Shown here: positions 45,368 through 53,931 of the stretch, piece by piece
Position numbering within the stretch: the stretch's first letter is position 1
Layout: each line of letters starts with the position of its first letter
NCBI RefSeq assembly: GCF_030159855.1
Contig: NZ_BSNG01000003.1
Coordinates: 355,419-419,418, forward strand
Length of the DNA stretch: 64,000 nt
Origin: Devosia yakushimensis
GTDB lineage: Bacteria > Pseudomonadota > Alphaproteobacteria > Rhizobiales > Devosiaceae
Direction: 5' to 3'
Notes under the pieces: model-generated
Database searches by the model: none
What the model was told of the DNA's origin: nothing
What the model saw: the letters and a program-made list of their open reading frames with translations, nothing else
Made by a program: the position numbers and the translations under genes

Positions 45368-46654
45368 CTACCGGCTAGCTGCTGCCAGCACGTCGTGGGA
45401 CGTTTCTAATATCGTATCTGGCTTCAACATCGTCTGATCCATGACGGTCTTGGCCGCTCCGAGCAGCACTGCTCTGTGGCCGAGTCCGCTGTGCACGATC
45501 CTGGGCACCGGCCAGACGTCGCCGCCAAGTCGCGAGTTGAAAATATCCAGGATAAGTTGCCGACCGCGGTTTATCTGACCGGAGAGCACGATCGTCGTGG
45601 GGCTGAGAATGGCCGAGGCAGAGCCGATGGCCAATGACGAATAGCCGATAAGCTGGCGGGCCGTCTCAAGGCGTAAGTCCCCGGAAATCTCGCTATCGAA
45701 AATACCGAGATCGAGCTTGCCGGCCTCGTACGCGTCTGCAGCCGATGAAAGTGCATCAAAGACCTGCTCCGTCAGCCCCTTGCCAAGTCGCAGTTCCTCC
45801 TTCGTGCCAAGCAGAGGAAACTGTACTCCGCTGACCTGCGAATCATCCAGATACCATTTCAATTCACCGGCTGCATCGGCAGCGCCACGGTACACTTCGC
45901 CATTGACCATCAAACCGGTACTTGCGCCGGGGCCGAGCGAGAGGCGAACCAGGATATCCACGTGGCGTGAACTGCCATAGTTCCACTCGCCGATTACCCC
46001 GTAAATATGATCGCTATCGACGAAGATGGGCAAATCGAAATGGGCGCAAAGCACCGAGTGCAGCGGCAGCGACCGCCAATCCAGCGCGGCGCTGGTACGA
46101 ACGACTTCGCCCTTTGGCTGCTTGACCATCGACTGCACCGCGACGCCGAGGCCACAAATGCCATCGAAGTCGCGTCGTCCGATCTCTAACAACTCCCGTA
46201 TGAGGTCGAGCACAATTTGAGTGTTCACCTCTCCATCAAAGGCCGGAGCAACCTTTTTTTCGACTGTAATCCTCCCAGAAAGATCACTCAGAACACCGTA
46301 AATACCGCTGGTGTGAGCGTATAGGCAGACGGTTCCGTAGCGATGACCCGTGAAGGTAACGAGCCCCGCAGGGCGGCCGCCCGTCGACGCTTCGCGGCCG
46401 GTATACTCAACAAGCCCTTCTTCCACTAGCGACGACAACACCCGCGTGACGGTGGGAAGGCTGACACCGGTTGCCGCGGATATTTCCGATGGCGTCGAGT
46501 TGCTCGCACGCCTCAGATACTCGAGAACGATGTATCTGTTTCTCACCCGCGGAAGCTTCTTGCTGTCGATCACGGCTATCTCTTTGTTTTGTGTCGGAAG
46601 GACATGTTGATCTAGGCACAAAGGCTCCCCTTCCATATCCCGCATCGGAACCAA
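45368..46654 (-). CDS. ROK-family transcriptional regulator
   Basis: Sugar-responsive repressor of up to 428 residues (NagC/XylR/Mlc type). The N-terminal winged helix reads RNRYIVLEYLRRASNSTPSEIS then ATGVSLPTVTRVLSSLVEEGLVEY, followed by the wing TGGRPAGLVTF. The ROK kinase-like domain begins near TVCLYAHTSGIYGVLSD and includes SLGPGASTGLMVNGEVYRGAADAAGE. It lacks the usual cysteine-rich zinc motif of ROK sugar kinases, as is seen in some regulators. The exact start is uncertain; internal ATGs at residues 4 and 7 are also possible. It sits inside the glycoside locus whose two transport units carry matching palindromes. Confidence 0.9.
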   Translation of the reverse strand: MVPMRDMEGEPLCLDQHVLPTQNKEIAVIDSKKLPRVRNRYIVLEYLRRASNSTPSEISAATGVSLPTVTRVLSSLVEEGLVEYTGREASTGGRPAGLVTFTGHRYGTVCLYAHTSGIYGVLSDLSGRITVEKKVAPAFDGEVNTQIVLDLIRELLEIGRRDFDGICGLGVAVQSMVKQPKGEVVRTSAALDWRSLPLHSVLCAHFDLPIFVDSDHIYGVIGEWNYGSSRHVDILVRLSLGPGASTGLMVNGEVYRGAADAAGELKWYLDDSQVSGVQFPLLGTKEELRLGKGLTEQVFDALSSAADAYEAGKLDLGIFDSEISGDLRLETARQLIGYSSLAIGSASAILSPTTIVLSGQINRGRQLILDIFNSRLGGDVWPVPRIVHSGLGHRAVLLGAAKTVMDQTMLKPDTILETSHDVLAAASR

Positions 46655-46792
46655 GGCACTTCATCGCGGCCGTTTGCCCCTATCCACGCAGGTCGAGGAC
46701 GGACGCCGTTTGGCGACTTACCCCACAATGAGATCCTTGCCCTCTTCTTTGCAGAAGCGAAACGTGGAAGCAATTTTCAAGCAAATCCTGAT

Positions 46793-46916
46793 GCGCGAAT
46801 CTTTCGCCGCCACGCGCCAACGCTGCGCCCAAGGATACCACGCTGAACGGGTTTCCCTCTGAGGGGCCTCGCAGCATGAGATCAAACGTGGCCCACGACA
46901 TGGCGGTGATGCCCAT
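46793..46916 (-). pseudogene. DUF5060-type N-terminal fragment of a glycoside-hydrolase-associated protein
   Basis: The minus strand encodes MGITAMSWATFDLMLRGPSE and GNPFSVVSLGAALARGGE, resembling the start of DUF5060 proteins (FELTLxGPSEGNPFxDVxLSA), which are attached to glycoside-hydrolase-like barrels in pectin and rhamnogalacturonan loci. After about 40 residues the frame loses similarity, so only a fragment remains between the ROK gene and the GH2 gene. It suggests that a further enzyme was once part of this locus. The remaining sequence from 46655 to 47032 holds nothing recognisable. Confidence 0.55.
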
Positions 46917-47032
46917 TGTGCTTCCCACTTCCTAGCGCACCAGCATTGGCAAGGCTGGTGTCTTAGGAGCTGCCGCGCCGGCCCTCCGAACGGACCCCGG
47001 GCTCTCATGGCCAGCCGCGATAGGCTTATTAA

Positions 47033-49708
47033 TCAGCATCTAACCACTTCGATCGCATTGACGATCGCATCGCCCTGCAGCGGACGAAAATGCAGATCGA
47101 GTTTTCCGTTTCTCGCAGTTGCTGACACAGTCCGCTTGACGACGACCATCTTGCCGTTGGCCTCAGCCGCAATATCGATGCTTTCCAAGGCCAACTTGCC
47201 GTTAACGAGCACATCGAAACGACGCTCACCTCGGCCCGCGAGGGGTTCGAGAAATGTCAGGGTAATCTCGTGACGCCCCTCGCTCACCGGAATGGAATAG
47301 CGGAAATGTCCCTCGCGGAATGTGGCGGCGACCTCGGGATCGGCTGTGTTGGCAATGGGAGCCGTCACCCTGGCTCGGCCGTAGTCGGCCGGCTTCGTGG
47401 TGGTGCCGGCGCGGCCGCCGTCAAAGAAGCTATCGGAGCCAAAGCGCCCGGACTGCGCAGCGGCTGCAACCAACGCTCCACAATCGATGCGCACTTCGGT
47501 CGCAGTTCTCCCCGAAACTTCTAGAACAATGCGATCTTCTCGAGGTCCGTCCGGAAAGTGACCAGTGGCCACAATGACGTTATCGCCGATATCAAGCTCG
47601 ACGGCTTCCCACACACATGTCTTTAGCGCGCCTACCGCTCGCATCCCAAGCGGTCGACCGTTCACAGTCAAGCTAGTCCGATCGGCGTTGCTGTAAACCC
47701 GGAGGTCATTGACCCGATACGCTCGATCGACATAGCGGCGCCCCGTGATATGGACGGTCGGGGCTGAGCTCCAGTTCGCCTTGTAGAAGAAAAACGCATC
47801 CTTTCGGATCTTGCGGTCGTAGGTAACGAGACCCTTTGTGTTCAGATCATCGGCGTCACCCTCCCGCCTTACCGTGGTGGCGAAATCGAAGCCGGACCAG
47901 ACCCAGCTTCCCCACAGGTAAGCCTTGCTCGCCAGGACGGCCCACGTCGCTTCATGGACGTAGGTCATATATTCTTCAGGTTGCAGCCGCCCTCGCGAGT
48001 CCGGAGGTCCGCCAAGTGGGTTGTCGGAATGAATCGTTACGGCGCCGCCGCCGCCATACTCACTCACCGCCAGCGGTTGCCACGGTCGTCGCTGCCGGAT
48101 GGCGTCGAGATGCGGGCCCAGATCCGAGATCGCGCCATAGTACCAACCGAAATACCTGTTCAGGCCGACCAGATCTGTGGTTGGCGCGACGATCGGAATG
48201 CCGTCGTCGTTTGGAAATCTGCCCTCGCACGCGTTGGCTTGGGTTGTCGGCCTGGTCGGATCTTCCGCCTGGGCCAAGGCGCTCAATTCTTCAAGCATGG
48301 CCGTAGGGTCAGACGCTCCTCGATTGCCCTTGAACATGCCAGGCAGGACCGAGCCGAAATCCACCTCATTTGCAATTCCCCAAGTGACAATTGAGGCGTG
48401 GTTGTAATTCTGCCGGATCAACTCGCGCAGCTGCTGCCTGGCGTTGTTCATCAGCTCGGAACTGGCTTCCTGCTGAGTCTCCCCCAGCATCCAGATCGTT
48501 ACCAGCGGAATTTCGGCCCAGAGAATCAGCCCATGGCGGTCGGCAAGCTGGTGTATCGTGGAGCCGTGCTGGTAGTGACCCAGTCGAATGCTGTTCGCAC
48601 CCGCTTCGAGGATCATGTCGATGTCGGCCGCGATATCGGCCGCATTCACCGCCCACCCCTTGCCCGCCCGGTCCTGATGCAGACTGATGCCTTTGAGCCT
48701 ATGGGGCGATCCGTTCAGAATGAACCCGCGTTCGGGATCAAATCCGACTTGTCGCACACCGAACTGCTGGGCGACCAAATCCAGCACTTCGCCCTCTTCA
48801 GTGCAGCATTCGACAATGAGACGGTAGAGATAGGGATCGCTGATGCCCTGCCACAACCGGGCCTGCGCTATGGTTAGTTCGTGCTCGAGGGCGCATCCAT
48901 CGCCGGCATGCATCGATGCCAGCCTTGACTGCTTCGCCGCGATGTTTCCCTCAGCATCGACAAGCTGTGTAGTCACGACAACGGAAACAGAATTGGAGGT
49001 GGAATTGCGGAGCAATGACCGAACGGCAATCGTGGCCGCGCCATGATGAACCGATCGGGTCTCAGCATAGATACCCGAGCTGCCAAAATCGAGCATTTCG
49101 AGATGTACCGAAGAGGTTCCTACAAGACAGACGGGACGATAGAGCCCACCATGGACAAAGAAATCTCCCGCCAAAGGCAGGATGTCGCCATTGGGGTGAC
49201 CGGCCCGTGGAGCGGAATTATCGACCTTCACGACCAGGATATTGGGCTCCTTGATACGCAAAACGGCGGACGCGTCGAAACGGAAGCGAGAAAAGCCGCC
49301 AGCATGATGGCCGAGGAGCACCCCATTCAACCACACCGTCGCCGATCGGCTGGCGGCATCGAATTGCAGCCAGGCCTTCTTGTTGCCAAAAGCCGCATCC
49401 GGAACAAAGCTCAGGCGATACCATCCGACGCCTTGATGCAGATTAATGTGGCTGGGCGGCGCATGTTCGATCTGCTGCTCCGACACATAGTAACCGACCC
49501 TGTTCCAGCTGTGTGGAACACTGACCATCTGCCAGCCCTTGTCGTTGAAATCGGGATCTTCCGCACCGATCAGCTCATCGTCTTGGCGGAAACGCCAACC
49601 GCCGGTCAGCGGTTGGATCGGCCGAATCGTGTCAGACGGATCGCACCAAGTGGCCGTGGTCGTTCCTGAATTGTCTTCGATGTCAGCTAAAGGCAGGCCT
49701 GTCGTCAC
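47033..49708 (-). CDS. GH2 glycoside hydrolase with C-terminal malectin-like domain
   Basis: Glycosidase of 891 residues of the beta-galactosidase/beta-glucuronidase family. The N-terminal sugar-binding domain (GGWRFRQDDELIGAEDPDFN, WLNGVLLGHHAGGFS) and immunoglobulin-like domain precede the TIM barrel (LKGISLHQDRAGKGW, ANSIRLGHYQHG). The acid/base is E448 in WGIANEVDFG and the nucleophile E550 in LAVSEYGGGG. After a further beta-sandwich domain, residues from about 735 (VRIDCGALVAAAAQSGRFGS) to the end form a malectin-like carbohydrate-binding domain ending GDAIVNAIEVV. No signal peptide, so cytoplasmic. With the rhamnosidase it probably breaks an imported oligosaccharide containing rhamnose and a beta-linked sugar. 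Confidence 0.93.
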   Translation of the reverse strand: MTTGLPLADIEDNSGTTTATWCDPSDTIRPIQPLTGGWRFRQDDELIGAEDPDFNDKGWQMVSVPHSWNRVGYYVSEQQIEHAPPSHINLHQGVGWYRLSFVPDAAFGNKKAWLQFDAASRSATVWLNGVLLGHHAGGFSRFRFDASAVLRIKEPNILVVKVDNSAPRAGHPNGDILPLAGDFFVHGGLYRPVCLVGTSSVHLEMLDFGSSGIYAETRSVHHGAATIAVRSLLRNSTSNSVSVVVTTQLVDAEGNIAAKQSRLASMHAGDGCALEHELTIAQARLWQGISDPYLYRLIVECCTEEGEVLDLVAQQFGVRQVGFDPERGFILNGSPHRLKGISLHQDRAGKGWAVNAADIAADIDMILEAGANSIRLGHYQHGSTIHQLADRHGLILWAEIPLVTIWMLGETQQEASSELMNNARQQLRELIRQNYNHASIVTWGIANEVDFGSVLPGMFKGNRGASDPTAMLEELSALAQAEDPTRPTTQANACEGRFPNDDGIPIVAPTTDLVGLNRYFGWYYGAISDLGPHLDAIRQRRPWQPLAVSEYGGGGAVTIHSDNPLGGPPDSRGRLQPEEYMTYVHEATWAVLASKAYLWGSWVWSGFDFATTVRREGDADDLNTKGLVTYDRKIRKDAFFFYKANWSSAPTVHITGRRYVDRAYRVNDLRVYSNADRTSLTVNGRPLGMRAVGALKTCVWEAVELDIGDNVIVATGHFPDGPREDRIVLEVSGRTATEVRIDCGALVAAAAQSGRFGSDSFFDGGRAGTTTKPADYGRARVTAPIANTADPEVAATFREGHFRYSIPVSEGRHEITLTFLEPLAGRGERRFDVLVNGKLALESIDIAAEANGKMVVVKRTVSATARNGKLDLHFRPLQGDAIVNAIEVVRC

Positions 49709-49896
49709 CTAGATCTCCGGTCGATCGAAATTGTAGTCGAGCCAAGGACCGGCACGGCACCTTCAATCTCGGCCACGAGGTTGATTAGTCTTGCCGGTCG
49801 GGACGGCCAGGTCGCATTGTTGGAGGCCGGCTACGCTATCAGCGTAATCGGCAGAACTGGCTGGTGCGGAGATCACTCGGCAACGGGTAGAGCAAG

Positions 49897-49957
49897 TCGC
49901 ACGGGGCGGGAGGAGCCCCGTGCGATACGCGCCAAACCGGGCGAATCAGCCCGTTTT
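49897..49957 (-). terminator. Two hairpins after the binding-protein gene
   Basis: Directly after the stop at 49963 the minus strand forms a stem of CGGGC/GCCCG extended by AAA/TTT (49934-49957), then an 11-bp perfect stem TCGCACGGGGC/GCCCCGTGCGA (49897-49925). The first has a short T stretch only, so termination may be partial and leave lower expression of the downstream GH2 gene. Confidence 0.6.
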
Positions 49958-49962
49958 CGGCG

Positions 49963-51861
49963 TTACTTGTAGAACCAGGTCTGCAGCAAGGTCGGTCCAG
50001 GCGTGGGGTAATAGAACCCACTGGGCATGGTCTCAGGCACGTTCATCAAGTTCGTCTTCGCGATCCCATATGTCACGGCGGCCTTAGTCACTCCGATCTT
50101 CTCGTAGGCATCGGCAGCAAGCTGGTTGATCTGACCGCGCAGTTCGACCTTTTCATCCATGTCGACGGTGCTGCGCGCTGCCTCCCAGAGCCGGAAGCGT
50201 TCCTTGATACTCTCAGGTGGTTCCTCTCCTTGAGCTCCGCCGGTCTGATACCACTGCCCCCAAGTCACGGCCCAGATGACGTTGTTCTGAAGCGGGACCA
50301 CGTCAGGGAAGCCAACGAGCTTGTTGCCCAACTCGTCCCAGACTGCGGCATCGTGCTGATTGGCTGCGACGCGCTCGGAAAAGAAGGTGCGCTCGATTGG
50401 GTTGATGTCAACGTCAACGCCGATCCTGGCCCACTGTTGCTCGATGATCTCCAATTGATCGACGTGGTCAGGCATATATGTCGGAACGACGTCGATGATG
50501 AAGCGTACCGGCTTGCCGCTCGGCAGCACGCGCGTTCCGTCAGCTCCGCGGGTCAGCCCAATGCCATCCAGCAGCGTATTTGCCTGGTCGGGATCATATT
50601 CCAGGAACTGTGTCGATAGCTGCTCATGATAGTATGGGTAGCCTTCGAAATCGCCGACTTGCCATGGCTCGCCGACCCCGAGCAGCGCCGTGTCGATAAC
50701 CTCTCGGCGATCCATTCCCAAGGAGAGAGCGACCCTGAAGTCCTTGGTGTTGAACAATTCACGCAGTTCCGGATCGGGATGGGTCAGGTTCAGGTTAATT
50801 GACATCTGGGAGCCGCCGCCGGGGTCCGCCGCGAACATGCGGTAGCCGCCCTTTTCCTGGTTTTCGAACAGGACAGGGCGATTAGCCGGGGGGTCGATAT
50901 GCCGAAGCGCGAAGTCGATATTGCCCCCGATTACCGAGAGCAGGAGGCTTTCGACGTCCTGCGACACCTCGGCGGACAGGCGATCAATGTAGGGCAATTG
51001 ATTGCCCTCGGTGTCGACCTGCCAGAAGTAGGGGTTACGCTCCAGCACAACCTGCGTTGCACCGCCAGTGTAGGGCGAGGATATCACCCAAGGGTCCATT
51101 GTTGGACGGTCGGGATTGCTCCAGCGCGTCGGCACTTCGATGTCGCCGCATTTCTGAAGATAGAGAGTCTGCCAATCGCCGGCGCCACTATCAGCCACCA
51201 GGGCATCGATATCGTCATTGTAGGACGGCAGGAACTGCGAGCAGTAATGTTTGGCGTTGAAGACGGGATACTGCCCCTGCGGCGTCGCCAACTCGTTCAG
51301 GAAATCTCCGTAAGGACCGGCGAAGGTGAACCGGACGGTGCGATCATCGACTTTATCCACCTGCACCGGGTCACCATTCACGATCCAGCGAGAATTTGTC
51401 GGGGCGAATTCGGTGTTCTTGATGAGATCGTTGACGTTGAAAAGGACGTCGTCAGCCGTGAACGGTTGTCCATCCGACCATTTGAGGCCTTCGCGGAGGT
51501 AGAAGGTGAATACCTTTCCCTCCGGATCGACTTCCCATCGCTCTGCCAGATTGGGAACCACCTCGGTAAACTGCGGATTCCAGCGGACCAGGCCCTGGGC
51601 GCTCACGAGGCGCAGGATGTGATTGTGATCCGAACTTCCCCGAAGCCCGAAGCGCAGCGTGCCGCCGTACTGACCTACCTCTTGGAGCGGAGTAACAACC
51701 TCCGGCGAGGCGGGCAGCCGTTCCACCACGGGTGGCAACGTCCCATCCGCAACTAGTGCGGCCAAGGCCGGCGCTTCCTTATATTCTTGGGCACCAGCGC
51801 TGCCTATTGCCGGCAGCAATGCCAATGCACCACTCAGACCTATCAAGGCCGATAGCTTCAT
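49963..51861 (-). CDS. ABC transporter substrate-binding protein, family 5
   Basis: Periplasmic receptor of 632 residues. It starts MKLSALIGLSGALALLPAIG with cleavage near SAGAQ, a Sec signal peptide, and has a GGAGGAG ribosome site. The domain begins PLQEVGQYGGTLRFGLRGSS, and FTFYLREGLKWSDGQPFTADD is the family-5 signature. It is longer than DppA/OppA (about 530), matching the long subgroup found beside sugar-degrading enzymes. It should deliver substrate to the permeases at 42857-44988. The gene has its own upstream copy of the palindrome. Confidence 0.93.
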   Translation of the reverse strand: MKLSALIGLSGALALLPAIGSAGAQEYKEAPALAALVADGTLPPVVERLPASPEVVTPLQEVGQYGGTLRFGLRGSSDHNHILRLVSAQGLVRWNPQFTEVVPNLAERWEVDPEGKVFTFYLREGLKWSDGQPFTADDVLFNVNDLIKNTEFAPTNSRWIVNGDPVQVDKVDDRTVRFTFAGPYGDFLNELATPQGQYPVFNAKHYCSQFLPSYNDDIDALVADSGAGDWQTLYLQKCGDIEVPTRWSNPDRPTMDPWVISSPYTGGATQVVLERNPYFWQVDTEGNQLPYIDRLSAEVSQDVESLLLSVIGGNIDFALRHIDPPANRPVLFENQEKGGYRMFAADPGGGSQMSINLNLTHPDPELRELFNTKDFRVALSLGMDRREVIDTALLGVGEPWQVGDFEGYPYYHEQLSTQFLEYDPDQANTLLDGIGLTRGADGTRVLPSGKPVRFIIDVVPTYMPDHVDQLEIIEQQWARIGVDVDINPIERTFFSERVAANQHDAAVWDELGNKLVGFPDVVPLQNNVIWAVTWGQWYQTGGAQGEEPPESIKERFRLWEAARSTVDMDEKVELRGQINQLAADAYEKIGVTKAAVTYGIAKTNLMNVPETMPSGFYYPTPGPTLLQTWFYK

Positions 51862-51922
51862 TTTCTCCTCCCTCAGCGTGCGTTCTCGCAAGCTATTCAC
51901 TCCGAAAGCGCGATCGTGCCGC

Positions 51923-51943
51923 TTACTTTCATATTGAAAGAAA
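51923..51943. promoter_or_regulatory. Second copy of the putative ROK operator
   Basis: Imperfect 21-bp palindrome with core CTTTCA-TAT-TGAAAG, 62 bp upstream of the binding-protein ATG. It matches the perfect palindrome at 45299-45319 in its CTTTCA/TGAAAG arms and in the flanking AAA. Placement is consistent with repression at the promoter. Confidence 0.72.
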
Positions 51944-52321
51944 ACGATCAGCGCGAGATTGTCAATGCCTTGGCACGAGCATGATGGTTTTCAGGGGCGA
52001 GACGAGCTGCTGCGCGAATGTGACGTTGAAATGCCAATCACGTTCACCATGGCAGGGAGACCGTGGGCAGACTACAACAGTTTGAAGCTCTCGTTCATCT
52101 CGCCGCCGCAGGCCCAGGGGTCGCTCGGCGGCTGCTTGATGAACGCCTCAAAAGACACGCCTGAACGGCAAAGCGTTTCCCCAAATCCGCACTAGACGCG
52201 GAGATTTCACAATAATTGCGTGCGGCCGGGTCAGTGAACCGGATTCAAGCAACCCCATATATTGTCGCTTCGGCGTAGGGCCTATGTCGCTGGGCCCGCC
52301 CGGACAGATCGACTCTACAGA
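51944..52321. other. Border region between the glycoside locus and the defence region
   Basis: About 380 bp without a recognised gene. One frame near 52066-52164 reads RLQQFEALVHLAAAGPGVAR and ends LLDERLKRHA, which could be the C-terminal scrap of a protein, but no family was assigned. Base composition and codon use change from here rightward to clearly higher GC. No tRNA or direct-repeat attachment site was recognised. Confidence 0.4.
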
Positions 52322-53224
52322 TCACCACTCGCGGCGCCGTTCCGGCGGAACGAACCGGTCGTACGTATCGGACTCGGACTCCGCGTCCTCATGGAAAACG
52401 AGGCGGTTGTCGTCGAGCTGCAGCAACGACAACGAGAAGTCATATTGCTCGGCAACGATCGTGGTCTCTCGCACCGGCTCTCTCAGCCAGACGCCGAGGG
52501 GATGCTCGATCGTTCCGCGCCCATCAACCAGCAGTTCGGGATGGAGAGGCAGCGCCGTCGCCGGGATTTCGATCGGCCCGACCGATGTCTTGAAGTAGGC
52601 GCCGCTGTGAAGTGCGGGCTCGCTCGACCGGGACCACAGGATGAACCCATCGCGCGATACGACCAGAACAGCGCGCTTTTCGGTGTAGCTCAGCCAGCGC
52701 AGCGTCGCCGCGATCAGCGAGACCTTGTAACGCTCGGCGCAGGCTTGCAACATCGCCAGATCGGCGGCGGTGCGCGGCGGTATCTGCCGGCGAAAGTCGT
52801 CGAGCGGCATGAGAAAATTCGCGGCGAAAACGTTCGCCTGATGCTCAACCTGCCCGTAGGTGGAATCCCACCGCACGATTTTCTGCTGCCCGCACTCGAA
52901 ACCCTGTGGATAGGCCACGCGGTGCAAAAGGTAGTGGCCAAATTCGTGTGCGAGTGTGAAGTTGATCCGGCCCTTCGACGTGATTGCGTTGTTATAGATG
53001 ATGCCCCAGCCCTTGCGGCCTGCCCGCGCCGGATAGAGCGCTCCGTCGAAGGTCGGAAGGTTATCCCCCAACACATTGACGATCGGGTCGTCCGGAAAGC
53101 GCTGGCGCGAGTATTCTTTGGCGATCATCGGGATGTCGATCGGAAAACGGTCCGCGCCGAACGCGGCGTTGAGCAGCACCGTGATCTCGTTCGCCCAGCG
53201 CTCGGGCCCGAAGACGACTGTCAT
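52322..53224 (-). CDS. capP: ImmA/IrrE-family metallopeptidase (CapP-like)
   Basis: Zinc peptidase of 300 residues. The active-site helix is FTLAHEFGHYLLHR with H93, E94 and H97, and the third ligand is probably E127 in VEHQANVFAANFLMP. The C-terminal half (from about 180) is a sensor-like domain. It overlaps the preceding HTH gene by four bases. Such pairs control mobile elements and defence genes: on DNA damage the protease cleaves the repressor. CapP/CapH pairs are known to regulate CBASS operons, and this pair is divergent from a CBASS operon, so the same role is inferred. Confidence 0.87.
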   Translation of the reverse strand: MTVVFGPERWANEITVLLNAAFGADRFPIDIPMIAKEYSRQRFPDDPIVNVLGDNLPTFDGALYPARAGRKGWGIIYNNAITSKGRINFTLAHEFGHYLLHRVAYPQGFECGQQKIVRWDSTYGQVEHQANVFAANFLMPLDDFRRQIPPRTAADLAMLQACAERYKVSLIAATLRWLSYTEKRAVLVVSRDGFILWSRSSEPALHSGAYFKTSVGPIEIPATALPLHPELLVDGRGTIEHPLGVWLREPVRETTIVAEQYDFSLSLLQLDDNRLVFHEDAESESDTYDRFVPPERRREW

Positions 53225-53544
53225 TCGTCGTCGCCGATCAGGTCCATCATCCGCCGGATTTTCTCTTTCGTCGCTGGGTCCATGGTCTGGTACTTGCGGA
53301 AGAACGCCGTATCCGTCGCGTCCGCGACTGGCACCGATTCAGTGATCAGGTAGTCGGGCGTCACGCCGAGCACAACCGCGATTTTCGCGATCTTGTCCGC
53401 CGACGGACGCGGCGGGTTGTCGTTCTCCAATTGCCATATGTAACTCTTGCTGGACTCGGCAAGCTCGGCCAGCTTCTCGAGGGTGTAGCCCTTCTTCTTG
53501 CGCAGCGTGCGAATCTTCTCGCCGAGGGGCGTAGTCGTGGGCAC
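53221..53544 (-). CDS. capH: XRE-family HTH repressor (CapH-like)
   Basis: Repressor of 107 residues. The Cro/CI-type helix-turn-helix is LGEKIRTLRKKKGYTLEKLA then SSKSYIWQLENDNPPRPSADK. The C-terminal segment after SVPVADATDTAFFRKYQTM is the probable linker and dimer part cleaved by the partner protease. I chose the GTG at 53544 because GGAGG lies seven bases upstream and the HTH begins shortly after; an ATG at 53601 would fall inside the operator region. It is the first gene of the HTH/protease pair. Confidence 0.87.
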   Translation of the reverse strand: MPTTTPLGEKIRTLRKKKGYTLEKLAELAESSKSYIWQLENDNPPRPSADKIAKIAVVLGVTPDYLITESVPVADATDTAFFRKYQTMDPATKEKIRRMMDLIGDDE

Positions 53545-53675
53545 TAGGTGGCCTCCTTTTGTTCCAAGTTCAGAGTAGCACCATACGAGGTGCCTTGACA
53601 ACGAATGCCGAGTCCCCGTAGCGTGTTCAGAGTAGTGATACTTCAGATCACCTTAATCCAGAAGGAGACCAAAAT
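53545..53675. promoter_or_regulatory. Divergent promoter/operator of the CBASS operon
   Basis: Between the repressor and DUF2188 starts are two copies of GTTCAGAGTAG (53568-53578 and 53625-53635), 57 bp apart, and a hairpin-like palindrome GCACC-ATACGA-GGTGC at 53578-53593. A TTGACA hexamer at 53595-53600 could be a -35 box for rightward transcription. The repeats are good candidates for the HTH repressor site. A strong AGAAGGAGA ribosome site precedes the DUF2188 ATG. Confidence 0.55.
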
Positions 53676-53918
53676 ATGGTAGGAAAACGCGGACCCGACA
53701 CCCATCATGTAGTGCCCCACAAGGGCGGCAACGGCTGGGACGTGAAGCGCGGGGGCGCCGATCGCGCCTCGGGACACTTCGACACCAAGCAGCAAGCGGT
53801 CGACTTCGGTCGGCAGGTCAGCCGCAGCCAGCAGACCGAACTGCGCATCCACAACCAGGACGGCCGGATCGCGCAGAGCGACAGCCACGGCCGCGACCCG
53901 AACCCGCCGAAAGGCTGA
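53676..53918 (+). CDS. DUF2188 domain protein
   Basis: Small, charged, soluble protein of 80 residues. The pattern THHVVPHKGGNGWDVKRGGADRA then FDTKQQAVDFGRQVSRSQQTEL and IHNQDGRIAQSDSHGRDPNP is the typical DUF2188 arrangement (HVVP...W.V...A......T...A...A...). The molecular role is unknown. It is the first gene of the CBASS operon, 13 bp before the ATPase gene and with the best ribosome site of the operon. It could be an accessory part, a regulator, or a passenger. Confidence 0.85.
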   Translation: MVGKRGPDTHHVVPHKGGNGWDVKRGGADRASGHFDTKQQAVDFGRQVSRSQQTELRIHNQDGRIAQSDSHGRDPNPPKG

Positions 53919-53931
53919 AAGCGATCCTGCG

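Noticed and set aside
51944..52321. tRNA or attachment site at the border of the GC-rich region
   Set aside because: No cloverleaf or direct repeat pair could be seen.
53544..53601. Upstream ATG start for the CapH-like repressor
   Set aside because: It would place the operator and ribosome site inside the gene; the GTG at 53544 has a good GGAGG.
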